From: an uncultured Clostridium sp. | Lineage (GTDB): Bacteria; Bacillota; Clostridia; TANB77; CAG-508 | DNA: 64,000 nucleotides | Assembly (NCBI GenBank): GCA_947302485.1 | Contig: CAMYVO010000002.1 | Span: 156,829 to 220,828, forward strand | Direction of reading: 5' to 3' | Part shown: piece after piece, positions 45,956 through 55,970 of the stretch | How positions within the stretch are numbered: the first letter of the stretch is position 1 | Layout: each line of letters starts with the position of its first letter | Notes under the pieces: model-generated | The model's input: only the letters and a program-made list of their open reading frames with translations | Told to the model about the DNA's origin: nothing | Databases searched by the model: none | Translations under genes and position numbers: made by a program

Positions 45956-47080
45956 TTATTTATAATCTGTCTGACTTAATTCTGGATAAACAAATACAAT
46001 TCCACTTTGTGATATCTGTCCATTAATTTTATGTGTCTTATTAAATACACTTGATCCTTTGCATAAATATGTATGTTTGATGTTATTTGTAATACTTCCT
46101 CCTATAATAATTGGATCATCCCATGTTACATCTACTCCATACCAATTTCCATCTAATTTAACATAGTTCCACATATGTGACTCTGTTTGACCATTTGTAT
46201 TTGTTGCTGTTCCACTAACTAAAATACATGGTATATTTAGACTATCCATTATATATTTAAATGCTTTTGCATATCCTTCACATACACAAGTTTTTTCTTT
46301 TAAAGATCCATATACATTGTGAATATTTGCTTTACTTAAGGATGTATCATATTCTATCATATCTACAAGTTTATCATGAATCTTTGAGATTTTTTCATAA
46401 TCACTACCAGATACTTGACCAATAATTTCACTCTTTATTAATTCTATCTCATTTATTGCATTAGTTACATCTTCTTCAGAACTAAATCCTTCTTGAAAAT
46501 AATTGGTATTATCTCCTGGACCAATTGAAACTGAGTAAGTAGTTTTTTTACCAATTGTTGTATATTCTGTTATAAGAGAAATTTTACTAAGTTCTATATA
46601 AAATGTATCTGGATTATCATATGTAAAAGCATCCCATGCGGATTGACATGCATCTGTTAACAACCTTTCTCCATCTTGGCTGTGTAGTAGAGAGTCAAAT
46701 TTTGTTGATAAATTTATAGTATAATTCCCTTTTTTTAGGTTATCCTTATTATTTTCTAGAGCATCATATATGATTTTTGCATTATTGTTTAACTGATCAT
46801 AATAATATCTTGTCTTCGTCCAGTTTCCCTGTAGAACCTCTGAATTACTCAAAACATTTGGTGCTATATTTACTGTTTCTTTATTGTATATATTTTGTGC
46901 TATGTTTTCTTCATATACTATATTTGAATCAGAATAAAGCGGTCCTTCAATTGCCATTAAATCATTATCTTCTGAAAAGAAAAATATATATACTAAAAAT
47001 CCAAAAAAGCCCAGCATTGTAATAACGATCAGCGTCATTAATATTTTTGTTGCAGTTTCAGTTATTTTTTGGTTTATCAT
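45956..47080 (-). CDS. Secreted or membrane-anchored transglutaminase-like protein
   Basis: The 374-residue protein has one N-terminal transmembrane helix (ILMTLIVITMLGFFGFLVYI), a helical stalk, and a C-terminal transglutaminase-like papain-fold domain. The catalytic triad is visible as KTCVCEGYAKAF (Cys), ESHMWNYVKLDGNWYGVDVT (His) with the Asp in that last stretch. Bacterial members act as peptidases or cell-wall crosslinkers outside the cell. AAAGGAGAAG precedes the ATG. It is a monocistronic gene between murC and spoIVB. Confidence 0.85.
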   Translation of the reverse strand: MINQKITETATKILMTLIVITMLGFFGFLVYIFFFSEDNDLMAIEGPLYSDSNIVYEENIAQNIYNKETVNIAPNVLSNSEVLQGNWTKTRYYYDQLNNNAKIIYDALENNKDNLKKGNYTINLSTKFDSLLHSQDGERLLTDACQSAWDAFTYDNPDTFYIELSKISLITEYTTIGKKTTYSVSIGPGDNTNYFQEGFSSEEDVTNAINEIELIKSEIIGQVSGSDYEKISKIHDKLVDMIEYDTSLSKANIHNVYGSLKEKTCVCEGYAKAFKYIMDSLNIPCILVSGTATNTNGQTESHMWNYVKLDGNWYGVDVTWDDPIIIGGSITNNIKHTYLCKGSSVFNKTHKINGQISQSGIVFVYPELSQTDYK

Positions 47081-47315
47081 AAACTTCTCCTTTAAATAAA
47101 TACTAATTATATTATACCATATATTTTATTAAAATAATATAGAAATCTTTTTTTTATTTTTTAATCCAGGCTAAATTCCATCATTCTCTATGATATTTTT
47201 TATTGATTTAGGCCCTACAGGTATTTATGAAATTTTATTGTTCTTTACATTTTTTATGAATATTTTTAAAACTGGTGAATATAATTATATAAATACTATA
47301 TAAGGAGGCATACCT

Positions 47316-47444
47316 ATGGAACAAGTCAAACATGAAGATCCCATGCAGCAAAATACTTGCAAAGAAAAAAATATTTGTGAGTTGTTCGCAAATGGGAAAT
47401 GTGATGGCCTAAGGCCATGTCCCAAAAGCGAAAGTCCAAGGTAA
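47316..47444 (+). CDS. Four-cysteine 42-residue peptide
   Basis: A short ORF with AAGGAGG 7 nt before ATG 47316. The product contains CKEKNICELFANGKCDGLRPC, i.e. Cys spacing 5, 7 and 5, with charged flanks; the string is 21 residues only if both end Cys are counted, and the spacing is the key point. It ends just before a strong terminator, which supports a real transcript. The Cys layout suggests a small zinc site or a modified peptide. Not recognised. Confidence 0.45.
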   Translation: MEQVKHEDPMQQNTCKEKNICELFANGKCDGLRPCPKSESPR

Positions 47445-47459
47445 ACAAGCAAAAAAACG

Positions 47460-47486
47460 AAGTGCACTAGATTATCTAGTGCACTT
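47460..47486. terminator. Bidirectional terminator
   Basis: AAGTGCACTAG pairs with CTAGTGCACTT; overlaps the 3' end of spoIVB. Confidence 0.8.
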
Positions 47487-48726
47487 GTCTCATTTGTTTT
47501 ACCATCATATCCGCAAACACTCCATATCCCATAGCAGGATTTGATACCAATACATGTGTTAATACTCCAATTAATTTTCCATTTTGAATAATTGGGCTTC
47601 CACTCATTCCTTGAATTATTCCACCTGTTTTATCAATTAATCTTTGATCTGTAACTTTAACCTGCATACTTTTATTATCCCAAGTATTATTTTTATCTAT
47701 TTTCTGAATTTCAATTTCATATTCTTCTTTTCTATTATTCTCTAATGTACAAATTATACTTGCTTTTCCGGTATTTATATCATCTCTTAAAGCAACCTCA
47801 ATTGTATTTTGTGAATTTATATTAAGTGCAGACAAATTTTTAAGACTTCCATAAACACCCATCTCTGTATTTTTATATATTTGCCCTATCATCTGCCCAT
47901 TTTCTATTGAGCCTTGTATTTTACCTGGTGTTCCTTTTTCTCCTTTTTTTATTGATACAATACTTGTTGTAACAAAATCTCCTGTTCCAATATCCAAAAG
48001 TTCTTGTGTATCTATATCTAATATTCCATGTCCAAGCGCAGCAAATATTCCTGAAGATGGTTCATAAAAACTTACTGTTCCAACTCCTGCAGCAGTATCT
48101 CTTACCCATAATCCAATTTTATAGCTATTATCTTTTGCTTTTACAGGTGTTATACTGGTTTCTTCAAAATTACCATTCCTTACATATCCAATAGATACTT
48201 CTTTCCCATTTGCATCTTTTATATATTTTAATAAATCAGCTGTACAAGTTACTGTATTTTCATTAACTTGTACAATCGTATCTCCTTCTTTTATTCCTGT
48301 TTTTTCATATGGTCTATATTTAGTATTATTCACACCAGATATCTCCGACATTCCTACTACTAAAACTCCATTTGTATATAGCTTTAACCCAACTAAATCT
48401 CCTAATGGGACAACTTTTGTATTTTCTATTACATTTACATCTATCGTTTTTACCGGTATTTTTCCAAAAAGATTTAATCTTACACTAGTCTTTCCTATAT
48501 AATCTTTATCTGTTTGAAGTAATGTAGATGTTTGCATTACTTCATATTTTTGATTTATCTTATTCTCTAAATTATTATTAGATATACTAAGTCCCCATGC
48601 AGTTTTTAGGTTTATTTCTTCTCCCTTAAATAATATTAAGTTATCTGGTAAAGAAGTAATATTACTTACATAAATTAATAAAATAAGTAAAATACTAATT
48701 AAAAAAATAATTTTAAATTTTTTCAT
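47476..48726 (-). CDS. spoIVB: SpoIVB serine peptidase
   Basis: The 416-residue forespore protein is secreted into the intermembrane space, where it cleaves SpoIVFA and so triggers pro-sigK processing. It has one N-terminal transmembrane anchor (IIFLISILLILLIYVSN), a PDZ domain (GIKEGDTIVQVNENTV) and an S55 peptidase domain with GHGILDID (catalytic His region) and GGIIQGMSGSPIIQNGKLIG (catalytic Ser in GMSGSP). Length fits the family. spo0A, which usually follows, is not adjacent here. Confidence 0.95.
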   Translation of the reverse strand: MKKFKIIFLISILLILLIYVSNITSLPDNLILFKGEEINLKTAWGLSISNNNLENKINQKYEVMQTSTLLQTDKDYIGKTSVRLNLFGKIPVKTIDVNVIENTKVVPLGDLVGLKLYTNGVLVVGMSEISGVNNTKYRPYEKTGIKEGDTIVQVNENTVTCTADLLKYIKDANGKEVSIGYVRNGNFEETSITPVKAKDNSYKIGLWVRDTAAGVGTVSFYEPSSGIFAALGHGILDIDTQELLDIGTGDFVTTSIVSIKKGEKGTPGKIQGSIENGQMIGQIYKNTEMGVYGSLKNLSALNINSQNTIEVALRDDINTGKASIICTLENNRKEEYEIEIQKIDKNNTWDNKSMQVKVTDQRLIDKTGGIIQGMSGSPIIQNGKLIGVLTHVLVSNPAMGYGVFADMMVKQMRQVH

Positions 48727-48804
48727 ATGTTATCCTCTGCATTTTTATAAATTAATTTTACTTTATATAGTAATAGGATAACCATTTTTTTAAAAAATAA
48801 ACAA

Positions 48805-48827
48805 AGCAGAATCAATTTGATTCTGCT
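48805..48827 (-). terminator. Terminator at the end of the Tad-like operon
   Basis: AGCAGAATCAA pairs with TTGATTCTGCT; on the minus strand TTTGTTTATTTTTT follows. Confidence 0.75.
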
Positions 48828-48841
48828 AAATAAATTATTTA

Positions 48842-50365
48842 TTATTTTAGGTTTTGTGTTGTTTTAATTAAGTTATATCTTTCTCTTGCAAGTGCTGTAT
48901 AATATGCCTTGTTTCTTATATTATCATCACTACTATCAACAGGAATGTCTGAATCCTGTGGGTTTGCAGAATCCACTATACAATAATAACATGATTGTAT
49001 ATATTCTTCAGTACCGTTTTTACTATGTTTATAATAAAATTCTGGACTATTATAATTCTTTCTATACTGATTGAAATCATATTTTGGATATCCTTTTAGA
49101 TTGTTTCCTGTAAGCATTTTACAATCTTTTTTATGATATATTTCATCATTACCAATTAAATACATTAAACTTGGATCAACATATTCTTTATTTCCTGTAC
49201 TTGTAACAATTGCATAATTATTATACATTCTAAGTCCTGCTGGAATTCCTTGAAAGAAAGAAATAACACTTACATTCCTAAATACTTGTTCCCAATCTTT
49301 CTCTGTTATTTTTGGCATTTTAAAATTATATTCTTTTTCAGACTGACTATTATAACTGTTTATTGCATTATTTAAATTATCTTCTATGCATGTCTTTATT
49401 ACTTCTCTTTTATGTTGTGTAAATGCAGATGATTCATCTTCTGGGTCATTTATTGAAGATATTTTTAAATAGTCTGGCATATCTACTATGTTATTAATTT
49501 CCTCTGTAAATTTTTTTGATTCAATGTAATATACTTTCGCACTTTGGTCTTTAAAATTATCAGGATTAATTACTCTTTCTACTACTTCGCTCCCCTCGAC
49601 TTTATATTGGTATACATCATTTATTATATCTTGTTTTTTATAATCTATTACTCTAAACAATTTGTTTTCTTCATCTTTATAAATTTTTTCATGGTTTGTA
49701 CTATACACATATTTATATGGTTTAATTTCTATTGTCTTAGAAATTTCGTCTGTAATAATAGATACATTTTCTTCTAACTCTTCATCATCATCAACTTCTA
49801 TATCGTTACCTAATAAATATCCTGATTTTACTATTATATCATCATATTTTTTAAGATAAATTGTAATATAATTATCTAAAGAATAATTTATAATATATCC
49901 ATTATCCAAAATTTCTGAATAATATATATATGGTTTTAATACATGTTCATAATTTAATCCAGAAACATATGTTGACCCATCTGGATTTACCTTTGTTTCT
50001 AAATTATTTATTGGAGAATAGATATAGAATCCATCATACATTGTATATGCAATTGCTGGTACATATGGAATTAAATACTCTTTGCTATATCCTCCTACTC
50101 CTAAGTTATTTGATAAACTATTAACAAATGTATTTATTGAAGCAGCAATAGTTTCTCTTAAAGTATCTTTATTACTAGAATTTTCATTATTTAAAGTATT
50201 TGAATCAAAAGCAACAACCGCATCATATGTAGCATCTAAAAGCATAGAATCATATTTAGTTTGAAGGGCTATGCTATCTGTTTGTGATTGTATATATATA
50301 GTTAATAATAGAGTTATTGGTATTATTATAATTGCAAATATAATTATCATATATTGTAGTTTCAT
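48842..50365 (-). CDS. Large pilin-like or surface protein of Tad-like locus
   Basis: The 507-residue protein has an N-terminal hydrophobic helix (IIIFAIIIIPITLLLTIYI) and a long extracytoplasmic region with few recognisable motifs. CYYCIVDSA near the C-terminus and CKMLTGN provide three cysteines. This single-helix-plus-large-head form suits a minor pilin or tip protein of the Tad-like apparatus. It is the last gene of the operon. ATG 50365 is chosen since the in-frame GTG upstream is part of the GGTGA ribosome binding site. Confidence 0.6.
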   Translation of the reverse strand: MKLQYMIIIFAIIIIPITLLLTIYIQSQTDSIALQTKYDSMLLDATYDAVVAFDSNTLNNENSSNKDTLRETIAASINTFVNSLSNNLGVGGYSKEYLIPYVPAIAYTMYDGFYIYSPINNLETKVNPDGSTYVSGLNYEHVLKPYIYYSEILDNGYIINYSLDNYITIYLKKYDDIIVKSGYLLGNDIEVDDDEELEENVSIITDEISKTIEIKPYKYVYSTNHEKIYKDEENKLFRVIDYKKQDIINDVYQYKVEGSEVVERVINPDNFKDQSAKVYYIESKKFTEEINNIVDMPDYLKISSINDPEDESSAFTQHKREVIKTCIEDNLNNAINSYNSQSEKEYNFKMPKITEKDWEQVFRNVSVISFFQGIPAGLRMYNNYAIVTSTGNKEYVDPSLMYLIGNDEIYHKKDCKMLTGNNLKGYPKYDFNQYRKNYNSPEFYYKHSKNGTEEYIQSCYYCIVDSANPQDSDIPVDSSDDNIRNKAYYTALARERYNLIKTTQNLK

Positions 50366-50406
50366 ACTATTCACCTTTTTATCAAATAAATGATTTATTC
50401 TTTATT

Positions 50407-50436
50407 AATAGGGAACGAGTATTTTCGTTCCCTATG
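50407..50436 (-). terminator. Intra-operon hairpin
   Basis: ATAGGGAACGA pairs with CGTTCCCTAT. There is no strong T run, so it may stabilise or attenuate the transcript between pilin-like genes. Confidence 0.5.
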
Positions 50437-50457
50437 TTGTATTTACATTTTATAAAT

Positions 50458-50961
50458 TTAATTATTTGATGTAATAACTGCAGTTACAGTAGCTTCCATA
50501 GAAGATGTGTTATTATTTGTACCCATAATAACTGTCATAAAAATTTGGAATAATGTTTTATTAGTATTTTTTACTGTTACAGTAATTACATCTCCCTCTT
50601 TTAAATCTACAAATCCTTGTTCTCTTAATTGATTTTCAATATCATTTGTAAATTTTGAATAATACAAATTTTCTCCAATAGTAGTAGAATTAACTTTTCT
50701 AGGATTTTCATCTAATACTTGTAATTCAACTTCGATATCAAAAGTATTTCCTGTCGCATTTAGCTGCTGCTGAAACGCGCTATAATTTTCTTCTGTAATT
50801 TTTCCTGTTGTTCTTGCATTATTTACAAAATCATTCGTTAAAGCTTGGACATTAGTTTGTGATATTTGCTCATTACTTTTAGCAACATACATCACTGGAA
50901 AAACAAACATAACAATTGCTGCTATAAATATAGCAATTACTGTAATTAATGTATCTGACAT
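50458..50961 (-). CDS. TadE-like membrane-anchored protein
   Basis: The 167-residue protein starts with a hydrophobic helix (LITVIAIFIAAIVMFVFPV) and continues as a soluble domain rich in Thr and Asn, ending STVTAVITSNN-like. It has the size and shape of a TadE/minor-pilin component. Its helix differs from the MEN.SKALLIAGG type of the neighbouring family. Located near the end of the Tad-like operon. Confidence 0.55.
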   Translation of the reverse strand: MSDTLITVIAIFIAAIVMFVFPVMYVAKSNEQISQTNVQALTNDFVNNARTTGKITEENYSAFQQQLNATGNTFDIEVELQVLDENPRKVNSTTIGENLYYSKFTNDIENQLREQGFVDLKEGDVITVTVKNTNKTLFQIFMTVIMGTNNNTSSMEATVTAVITSNN

Positions 50962-50997
50962 AATAATCCTCTCCTTTTCTATATTATTTTTTGATTT

Positions 50998-51711
50998 TTA
51001 TTTTTGAACATATATTATTTCTAATTTATCTGTTTTATCAAAATTTTTTGTTCCATCTATTTTTAAAGCAGGTACAAAAACAAAATATTCTGTATAATTT
51101 TTATCACTTGTTAAATAATTTGATGTTAAATATTTTCCACTATATTCTTTATTATTAAAAATTACAGATTTTCCATAAATATCTGCTCTAACCCTTTCTA
51201 AAATTTTGGATTCTGATCCAATCCAAGGAGTTGAAATTTTTCCACTATCAGTGTATATTTCCTTTAAAATACTATCATTCCATATAGGATTATCATTTAC
51301 TGGTAATATTAATTTGTGTGGGTTAATATATTTATTTAAATAATCTATATGTGCCTCCATTGCTTCTGTATTTGTTTGCCAGTTATTAATTATATTTTCT
51401 GTTTCTAAGTCAAATCTAGCAATTGGATTAAGTGATGAATCAAAAATAGTTACTCCAAAATTTTCTTTATAATATCTGTAAATTGTTGGAATTATTGTTT
51501 CTACTCCTACTGTTCTATTATCATCTTCTCCTGCTGTTATATATGTAATATTATTTAGTTCATCTATATAATATTTATTCTTATCGTCAGCTTCAAACAT
51601 TACATCTGATGTATGCCTAATATTGGAAATTACTGAAAATGAAAGTGCTATTGCAAGTGTAAATACTATTATAGCAAATGCTATTTTTAGGGCATCAAAT
51701 GCATTTTCCAT
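50998..51711 (-). CDS. Pilin-like protein, MENAFDALKIA type
   Basis: The 237-residue protein opens with MENAFDALKIAFAIIVFTLA, a variant of the shared N-terminus of this operon, and has a long soluble part (IPTIYRYYKENFGVTIFD). It appears to be a larger member of the pilin-like family, perhaps a minor pilin. AAAGGAGG-type sequence precedes the ATG. Confidence 0.6.
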   Translation of the reverse strand: MENAFDALKIAFAIIVFTLAIALSFSVISNIRHTSDVMFEADDKNKYYIDELNNITYITAGEDDNRTVGVETIIPTIYRYYKENFGVTIFDSSLNPIARFDLETENIINNWQTNTEAMEAHIDYLNKYINPHKLILPVNDNPIWNDSILKEIYTDSGKISTPWIGSESKILERVRADIYGKSVIFNNKEYSGKYLTSNYLTSDKNYTEYFVFVPALKIDGTKNFDKTDKLEIIYVQK

Positions 51712-51797
51712 AATTTCCTCCTTTGTTGTTCATATTTTAGTAATTTTCTTCTAAGTGCAAGCAAATAATTCGTCTCTACTTTACACTATCTTTATAA

Positions 51798-52184
51798 TTA
51801 TTCTATAGTAATTAATGTTATCAGTCCATTATCATATCCTGTGAATGTTACTTTATAATCCTTTGCTGTATTTATGGTTTTACTATAATTTGATAAATTA
51901 TCAGCAATTTTTTCTCCATTAATCGCAACTTCTCTACTACCTTTGTATGTTGCATTGCTTGCTATTACTTTTGATATAAGAGAACGTACACTAGAACCTT
52001 TTTGAGTTCCTTCAAACGAAGCAAACTGATTATTAAAAGCTAAAATTTCTTGAGAGTTCATAGCTGAAGATGCCGTATCTACAAGTCCTGTTGCTCTTGA
52101 ATATATTAACATTCCTACTCCAATTAAAAGTATTGCTATTAATACAGATCCAGCAATTAATAATGCTTTTGAAGCATTTTCCAT
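51798..52184 (-). CDS. Pilin-like protein, MEN(A/S)SKALLIAG family
   Basis: The 128-residue protein begins MENASKALLIAGSVLIAILL, then a helical stalk and a short beta-rich head. FNNQFASFEGTQKGSSVRSL aligns with the FN..FE.Y... region of the paralogues. The length and single N-terminal helix are those of a small pilin. No type IV prepilin leader before the helix is visible. Confidence 0.65.
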   Translation of the reverse strand: MENASKALLIAGSVLIAILLIGVGMLIYSRATGLVDTASSAMNSQEILAFNNQFASFEGTQKGSSVRSLISKVIASNATYKGSREVAINGEKIADNLSNYSKTINTAKDYKVTFTGYDNGLITLITIE

Positions 52185-52206
52185 AAACTCAAATTTCCTC
52201 CTTTAG

Positions 52207-52638
52207 TTATTCTTTTTCCTCTATATGTATTTTACTAATTTTTCCATTTTCGTGATATTCAATACTTTTGAATTTAAATTCTATAAGATTAAAATTAGAA
52301 ATAAATCCAGAAACTCCAACTTTAGCAATTGTTTCCATTTCATATGTTGTATCATTCATTGACATATATATATCAACTTTTATTGCGTCTTTTCCATCAT
52401 CAATATAGTAACCTTTTTCATCCTTTTGTATTTTATTTTTTTCATTATGATTGATTGCCTTATTTATTATCGTAGCTATATCTGTTCCATATAAAGTATC
52501 TTTATTCTCATATATTTCATATTCTGAATTAAATGTTTTGACCTCGTTGAATAAAGCTTGTTTTTCTAAAACATTCATATATATTACTATCACAAAAACA
52601 GCAATAAAAATTAGAATAAAAATTATAGCTTTTTTCAT
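52207..52638 (-). CDS. Pilin-like protein with YGTDI motif
   Basis: The 143-residue protein starts MKKAIIFILIFIAVFVIVIY, a basic N-terminus and a single helix, and contains NSEYEIYENKDTLYGTDIAT followed by IINKAINHN, the motif shared with the 53221 and 52798 proteins. It therefore belongs to the same family despite a different N-terminus. Confidence 0.6.
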   Translation of the reverse strand: MKKAIIFILIFIAVFVIVIYMNVLEKQALFNEVKTFNSEYEIYENKDTLYGTDIATIINKAINHNEKNKIQKDEKGYYIDDGKDAIKVDIYMSMNDTTYEMETIAKVGVSGFISNFNLIEFKFKSIEYHENGKISKIHIEEKE

Positions 52639-52797
52639 CTAATTTCGATTCCTTTCTTTATTATACCATATTATTAGTGCAATTGCAACACGTCAATTTT
52701 ATTCAATATGAATTTTTTATTCAATATATTTTTAAAATTTTTACTTTGAAAATTCGTACAATTTAAATCGCTTCTTCTGTTTACATAATAAGCTGTT

Positions 52798-53205
52798 TTA
52801 AGTATTTTTTATAAAATGAATATAGTTTACTTTTCCTGTTTGTTCATTATATTCAATTGAATCACATGTATATTTAGCTATGTTATCTCTCATAAAATTA
52901 AATCTATTTGTTGAGGTATTATATTCTGGGATTATAACTGTAATTTCATCACCATCACTATTTTTACTGTTACATTCATTTACCATATTTACTACAGTTA
53001 TAATATCTTGCGCTGTTAAGTCTGTTCTTCCATTATATACTTCAAACTGTGCATTAAATGCTTGTAATTTTTGACTATCTATATTTGAGTTGTATTCATT
53101 TGAAAAGTTATGCATTGTCACATATAGATATACAAATAAAGAAAGTATTAAAACGGCTATTAATACTCCACCTGCAATTAATAATGCTTTTGATGAATTT
53201 TCCAT
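52798..53205 (-). CDS. Pilin-like protein, MEN(A/S)SKALLIAG family
   Basis: The 135-residue protein starts MENSSKALLIAGGVLIAVLI and has FNAQFEVYNGRTDLTAQDII, then VVNMVNECNSKN. A single Cys pair is present. It is a paralogue of the 51798 and 53221 products and probably a subunit of the same fibre. Confidence 0.65.
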   Translation of the reverse strand: MENSSKALLIAGGVLIAVLILSLFVYLYVTMHNFSNEYNSNIDSQKLQAFNAQFEVYNGRTDLTAQDIITVVNMVNECNSKNSDGDEITVIIPEYNTSTNRFNFMRDNIAKYTCDSIEYNEQTGKVNYIHFIKNT

Positions 53206-53220
53206 TTTTCTACTTCCTTT

Positions 53221-53814
53221 CTATTTTTGTATAAAGCTCATGCTCTCAATTTGTCCTGATATTTGATTATATGTAATACTCTCACATAAAAAACTACTTC
53301 TTTTTAATAAAGAAAAAGCTGTTGTCATTGTTTGGTATGATTTTAATCGTCCACTTTCATCAAATACTAATTCATATCTTTCGTTCCACTTTTCTTCTTG
53401 GTTGAATATATTATTACTATTTATTGTTTTGTTTGTATACGATTTAGGTTCTAGTACTGAATCATCTGAAATAATTCTTGATTCCCACTCTCCATTTTTA
53501 AATTCATATTGATATACTATCGTATCCATATTTTCATTAATTTTTATATATATTGTAATTAAATCCATGTCATATTTTTTATTATATGAATTTGCCTTAT
53601 TTACAACACTTATAATGTCTGTTCCATACATATTTTTTTTATTATATGACTCAAATTCTCTATTAAATGCAGCAAGTTCTTCTGCTCTTAAAACTTCTGC
53701 TTTTGCTCGTTCTAAACTTTGCATATGTACATATGAATAAATCATTACAGAAAGAATAATTACTGCAAGTAATACTCCACCAGCAATTAGCAGAGCTTTT
53801 GATGCATTCTCCAT
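53221..53814 (-). CDS. Pilin-like protein, MEN(A/S)SKALLIAG family, largest copy
   Basis: The 197-residue protein begins MENASKALLIAGGVLLAVII and continues with FNREFESYNKKNMYGTDIIS and VVNKANSYNKKYD. ATG 53814 is used because GGAGG lies 5 nt before it. It has a longer C-terminal domain than its paralogues. It directly follows the TadB/C-like gene, so it may be the major pilin. Confidence 0.65.
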   Translation of the reverse strand: MENASKALLIAGGVLLAVIILSVMIYSYVHMQSLERAKAEVLRAEELAAFNREFESYNKKNMYGTDIISVVNKANSYNKKYDMDLITIYIKINENMDTIVYQYEFKNGEWESRIISDDSVLEPKSYTNKTINSNNIFNQEEKWNERYELVFDESGRLKSYQTMTTAFSLLKRSSFLCESITYNQISGQIESMSFIQK

Positions 53815-53870
53815 ATCTTCCTCCATTATTAATAGTAATTTCTTTAAAAATATATGACCTTAATTAGTAT

Positions 53871-55949
53871 TTACATCATTGATGACATTGTATTAAATGC
53901 ACTTGTCATACTTAGTAATCCTATCACAACAAGTGGAATTATTAGATAAGCTACAAATAATGTTATCATTGGTGCAAATCCTAATACTTTTCCTATTAGT
54001 CCTTTTCTAGAAATTAATCTCTCATTTGAATCTTTTCTTTTTTCTTGATAATACATTCTTTCTGTATCTAATTCGTCAAATGCTTCTTCTATTGGTATTT
54101 TCTCCACCGCTGCTTGCATACTTTCTACCAAACGTATCATTTGAGGAAATGTAACATCATTTTTTAATTCTTCTAATGCTTCCCATGCACCACTTTCGTA
54201 ATTGTTAATACACTTATTTAATGGTTCTTTAAATATATTAGAATATCTTTCTAGCCATTCAAGTATTATTTCAACACTAACCCTTTCAATTTTCATTAGC
54301 ATTAGAATTATTGTATGGAATTGCATTACCTCATCTTCCATCCCCAGTCTTCTCATTCGAACTTGAAACATTAAAAGCCATGTTGGTGTCATATATCCTG
54401 CTGCAGCAAATGCAAATGCAAGTAATAGTTCAAACCATTGCATATATTCATTATTTATTAAATTTAATTTGCTTTGTATTCTTTCAGCTGCCTTATCTAT
54501 TGCATCATCAGTAGCATCCTTATAATACTCTGAGTTTCGTAACGCTACTTTTATAGTTTCAATGCTTATATTTTGTTTTCCTTTAAATTTATTTAAAAAG
54601 TAGTTATCTTGCTGAGTTAATGCTTTTGCTTTTATTTCATCAGATTCGGACATTGAACCTATTATATCAAATTCTGTCGTTGGTTCTGAATATACATAAT
54701 CTATTGCGACTTTATGCATATATGAAAATGAAAATAATGAAACAAAAAATACGGCAATTGCTGCAACAATTTTATTAATATATATCCATTCAACCTTTTG
54801 CTTTGATGCAGCATCTTTTAATAAAGTTGTAATTTTCCTATAATCCTTTGTTCCTTTTTTAGGAATAAATAGGTCAACTATCTTCTTTATTATTGGATTT
54901 TTATATATCTTAGCTTGCCATGGATTTTCTGTATTTTTCATGCTTGCATTACTTGCAGTATCGTCATCTTTTACTCTTCTAATTAATAAATAGCACACAA
55001 AAGTTAATACTATTAATAATATTTGTACAATTAATCCACCTTTTCCTCCATAAAAGCTATTTGTAAAACTAAAGTTTGAAACTGCCCAATTCTTTAGTGG
55101 TTCTATGAATAGTAATGGTATTGCAGAAATTAATGATAAACTTTGAAATCTATAATTTAATTTATCTCTTTTCAAAATTTCAATTTGCATTTCTTGTGTA
55201 ATATTAGTTAAGTTTTTTAAATACAAAGATCCTCCATCAATTTCTCTATCCCCAAATTCCTTTGTTAAATAAGAAATTCCAGCAAATTCCTTTAAATAAC
55301 TATTTGGTGCTGTATCGTAGTATTTTTCAAGTTCTACTTCTGGATTATCTGATAATAGTATTTCGTAAATTTTTTCTGCTTGTCTAGAAACTTCTAGTTC
55401 ATCATCTTGTGATACTTGATAAATTGCTTCTTCTACCATGTTAAATTCATGATAAGCATGTCTCATTTCTGCAAAAAATTCTATTTGTTGTTTTAATAAT
55501 TTATTATCTATTTTATCAACCATGCTGTCAATAAGAGTATCTATCATAAATATTTCTGCAAGAAGTAATATTCCCATTAACAAAATATCTTTACTACATA
55601 TTATTATTATAAATATAGCAAGTGGTAGTAAAATAGCTATTGATTTAACTAATATCTTTGACGTCTGCATCCTTGTTAAATATTCATCATCTACATTTAT
55701 TATTTCTAATCTTCTTCTTATTTTTACCGCATACCTTCTTATTAGCGGTATTTTAAGAAATGTAACATATAGTCTTTGATAAATTATTTCTAGTGAAACT
55801 TTATTAACTTTTGTTCCTTCTCTTAGTTCTCTAATATATTTCTCATCTTTTGAATTGCTTTTTCTTTTTATTATAAAATATGCTATAACTACTGATAAGA
55901 ATAAAGCTAAAATAAAAAATATAAAGTATAATATTATTTTTTCATCCAC
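53871..55949 (-). CDS. TadB/TadC-like (T2SS-F) membrane platform protein
   Basis: The 692-residue protein has an N-terminal transmembrane helix, a soluble region, and several further membrane segments, two of them near the C-terminus (MITLFVAYLIIPLVVIGLLS). Typical T2SS-F-like helical bundle stretches are EFFAEMRHAYHEFNMVEEAI and MLMKIERVSVEIILEWLERY, so it appears to fuse two F domains, as TadB and TadC do separately. It anchors the secretion ATPase. GTG 55949 follows AGGAGG at about 10 nt. Confidence 0.75.
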   Translation of the reverse strand: MDEKIILYFIFFILALFLSVVIAYFIIKRKSNSKDEKYIRELREGTKVNKVSLEIIYQRLYVTFLKIPLIRRYAVKIRRRLEIINVDDEYLTRMQTSKILVKSIAILLPLAIFIIIICSKDILLMGILLLAEIFMIDTLIDSMVDKIDNKLLKQQIEFFAEMRHAYHEFNMVEEAIYQVSQDDELEVSRQAEKIYEILLSDNPEVELEKYYDTAPNSYLKEFAGISYLTKEFGDREIDGGSLYLKNLTNITQEMQIEILKRDKLNYRFQSLSLISAIPLLFIEPLKNWAVSNFSFTNSFYGGKGGLIVQILLIVLTFVCYLLIRRVKDDDTASNASMKNTENPWQAKIYKNPIIKKIVDLFIPKKGTKDYRKITTLLKDAASKQKVEWIYINKIVAAIAVFFVSLFSFSYMHKVAIDYVYSEPTTEFDIIGSMSESDEIKAKALTQQDNYFLNKFKGKQNISIETIKVALRNSEYYKDATDDAIDKAAERIQSKLNLINNEYMQWFELLLAFAFAAAGYMTPTWLLMFQVRMRRLGMEDEVMQFHTIILMLMKIERVSVEIILEWLERYSNIFKEPLNKCINNYESGAWEALEELKNDVTFPQMIRLVESMQAAVEKIPIEEAFDELDTERMYYQEKRKDSNERLISRKGLIGKVLGFAPMITLFVAYLIIPLVVIGLLSMTSAFNTMSSMM

Positions 55950-55970
55950 TACTGTTACACCTCCTTTATT

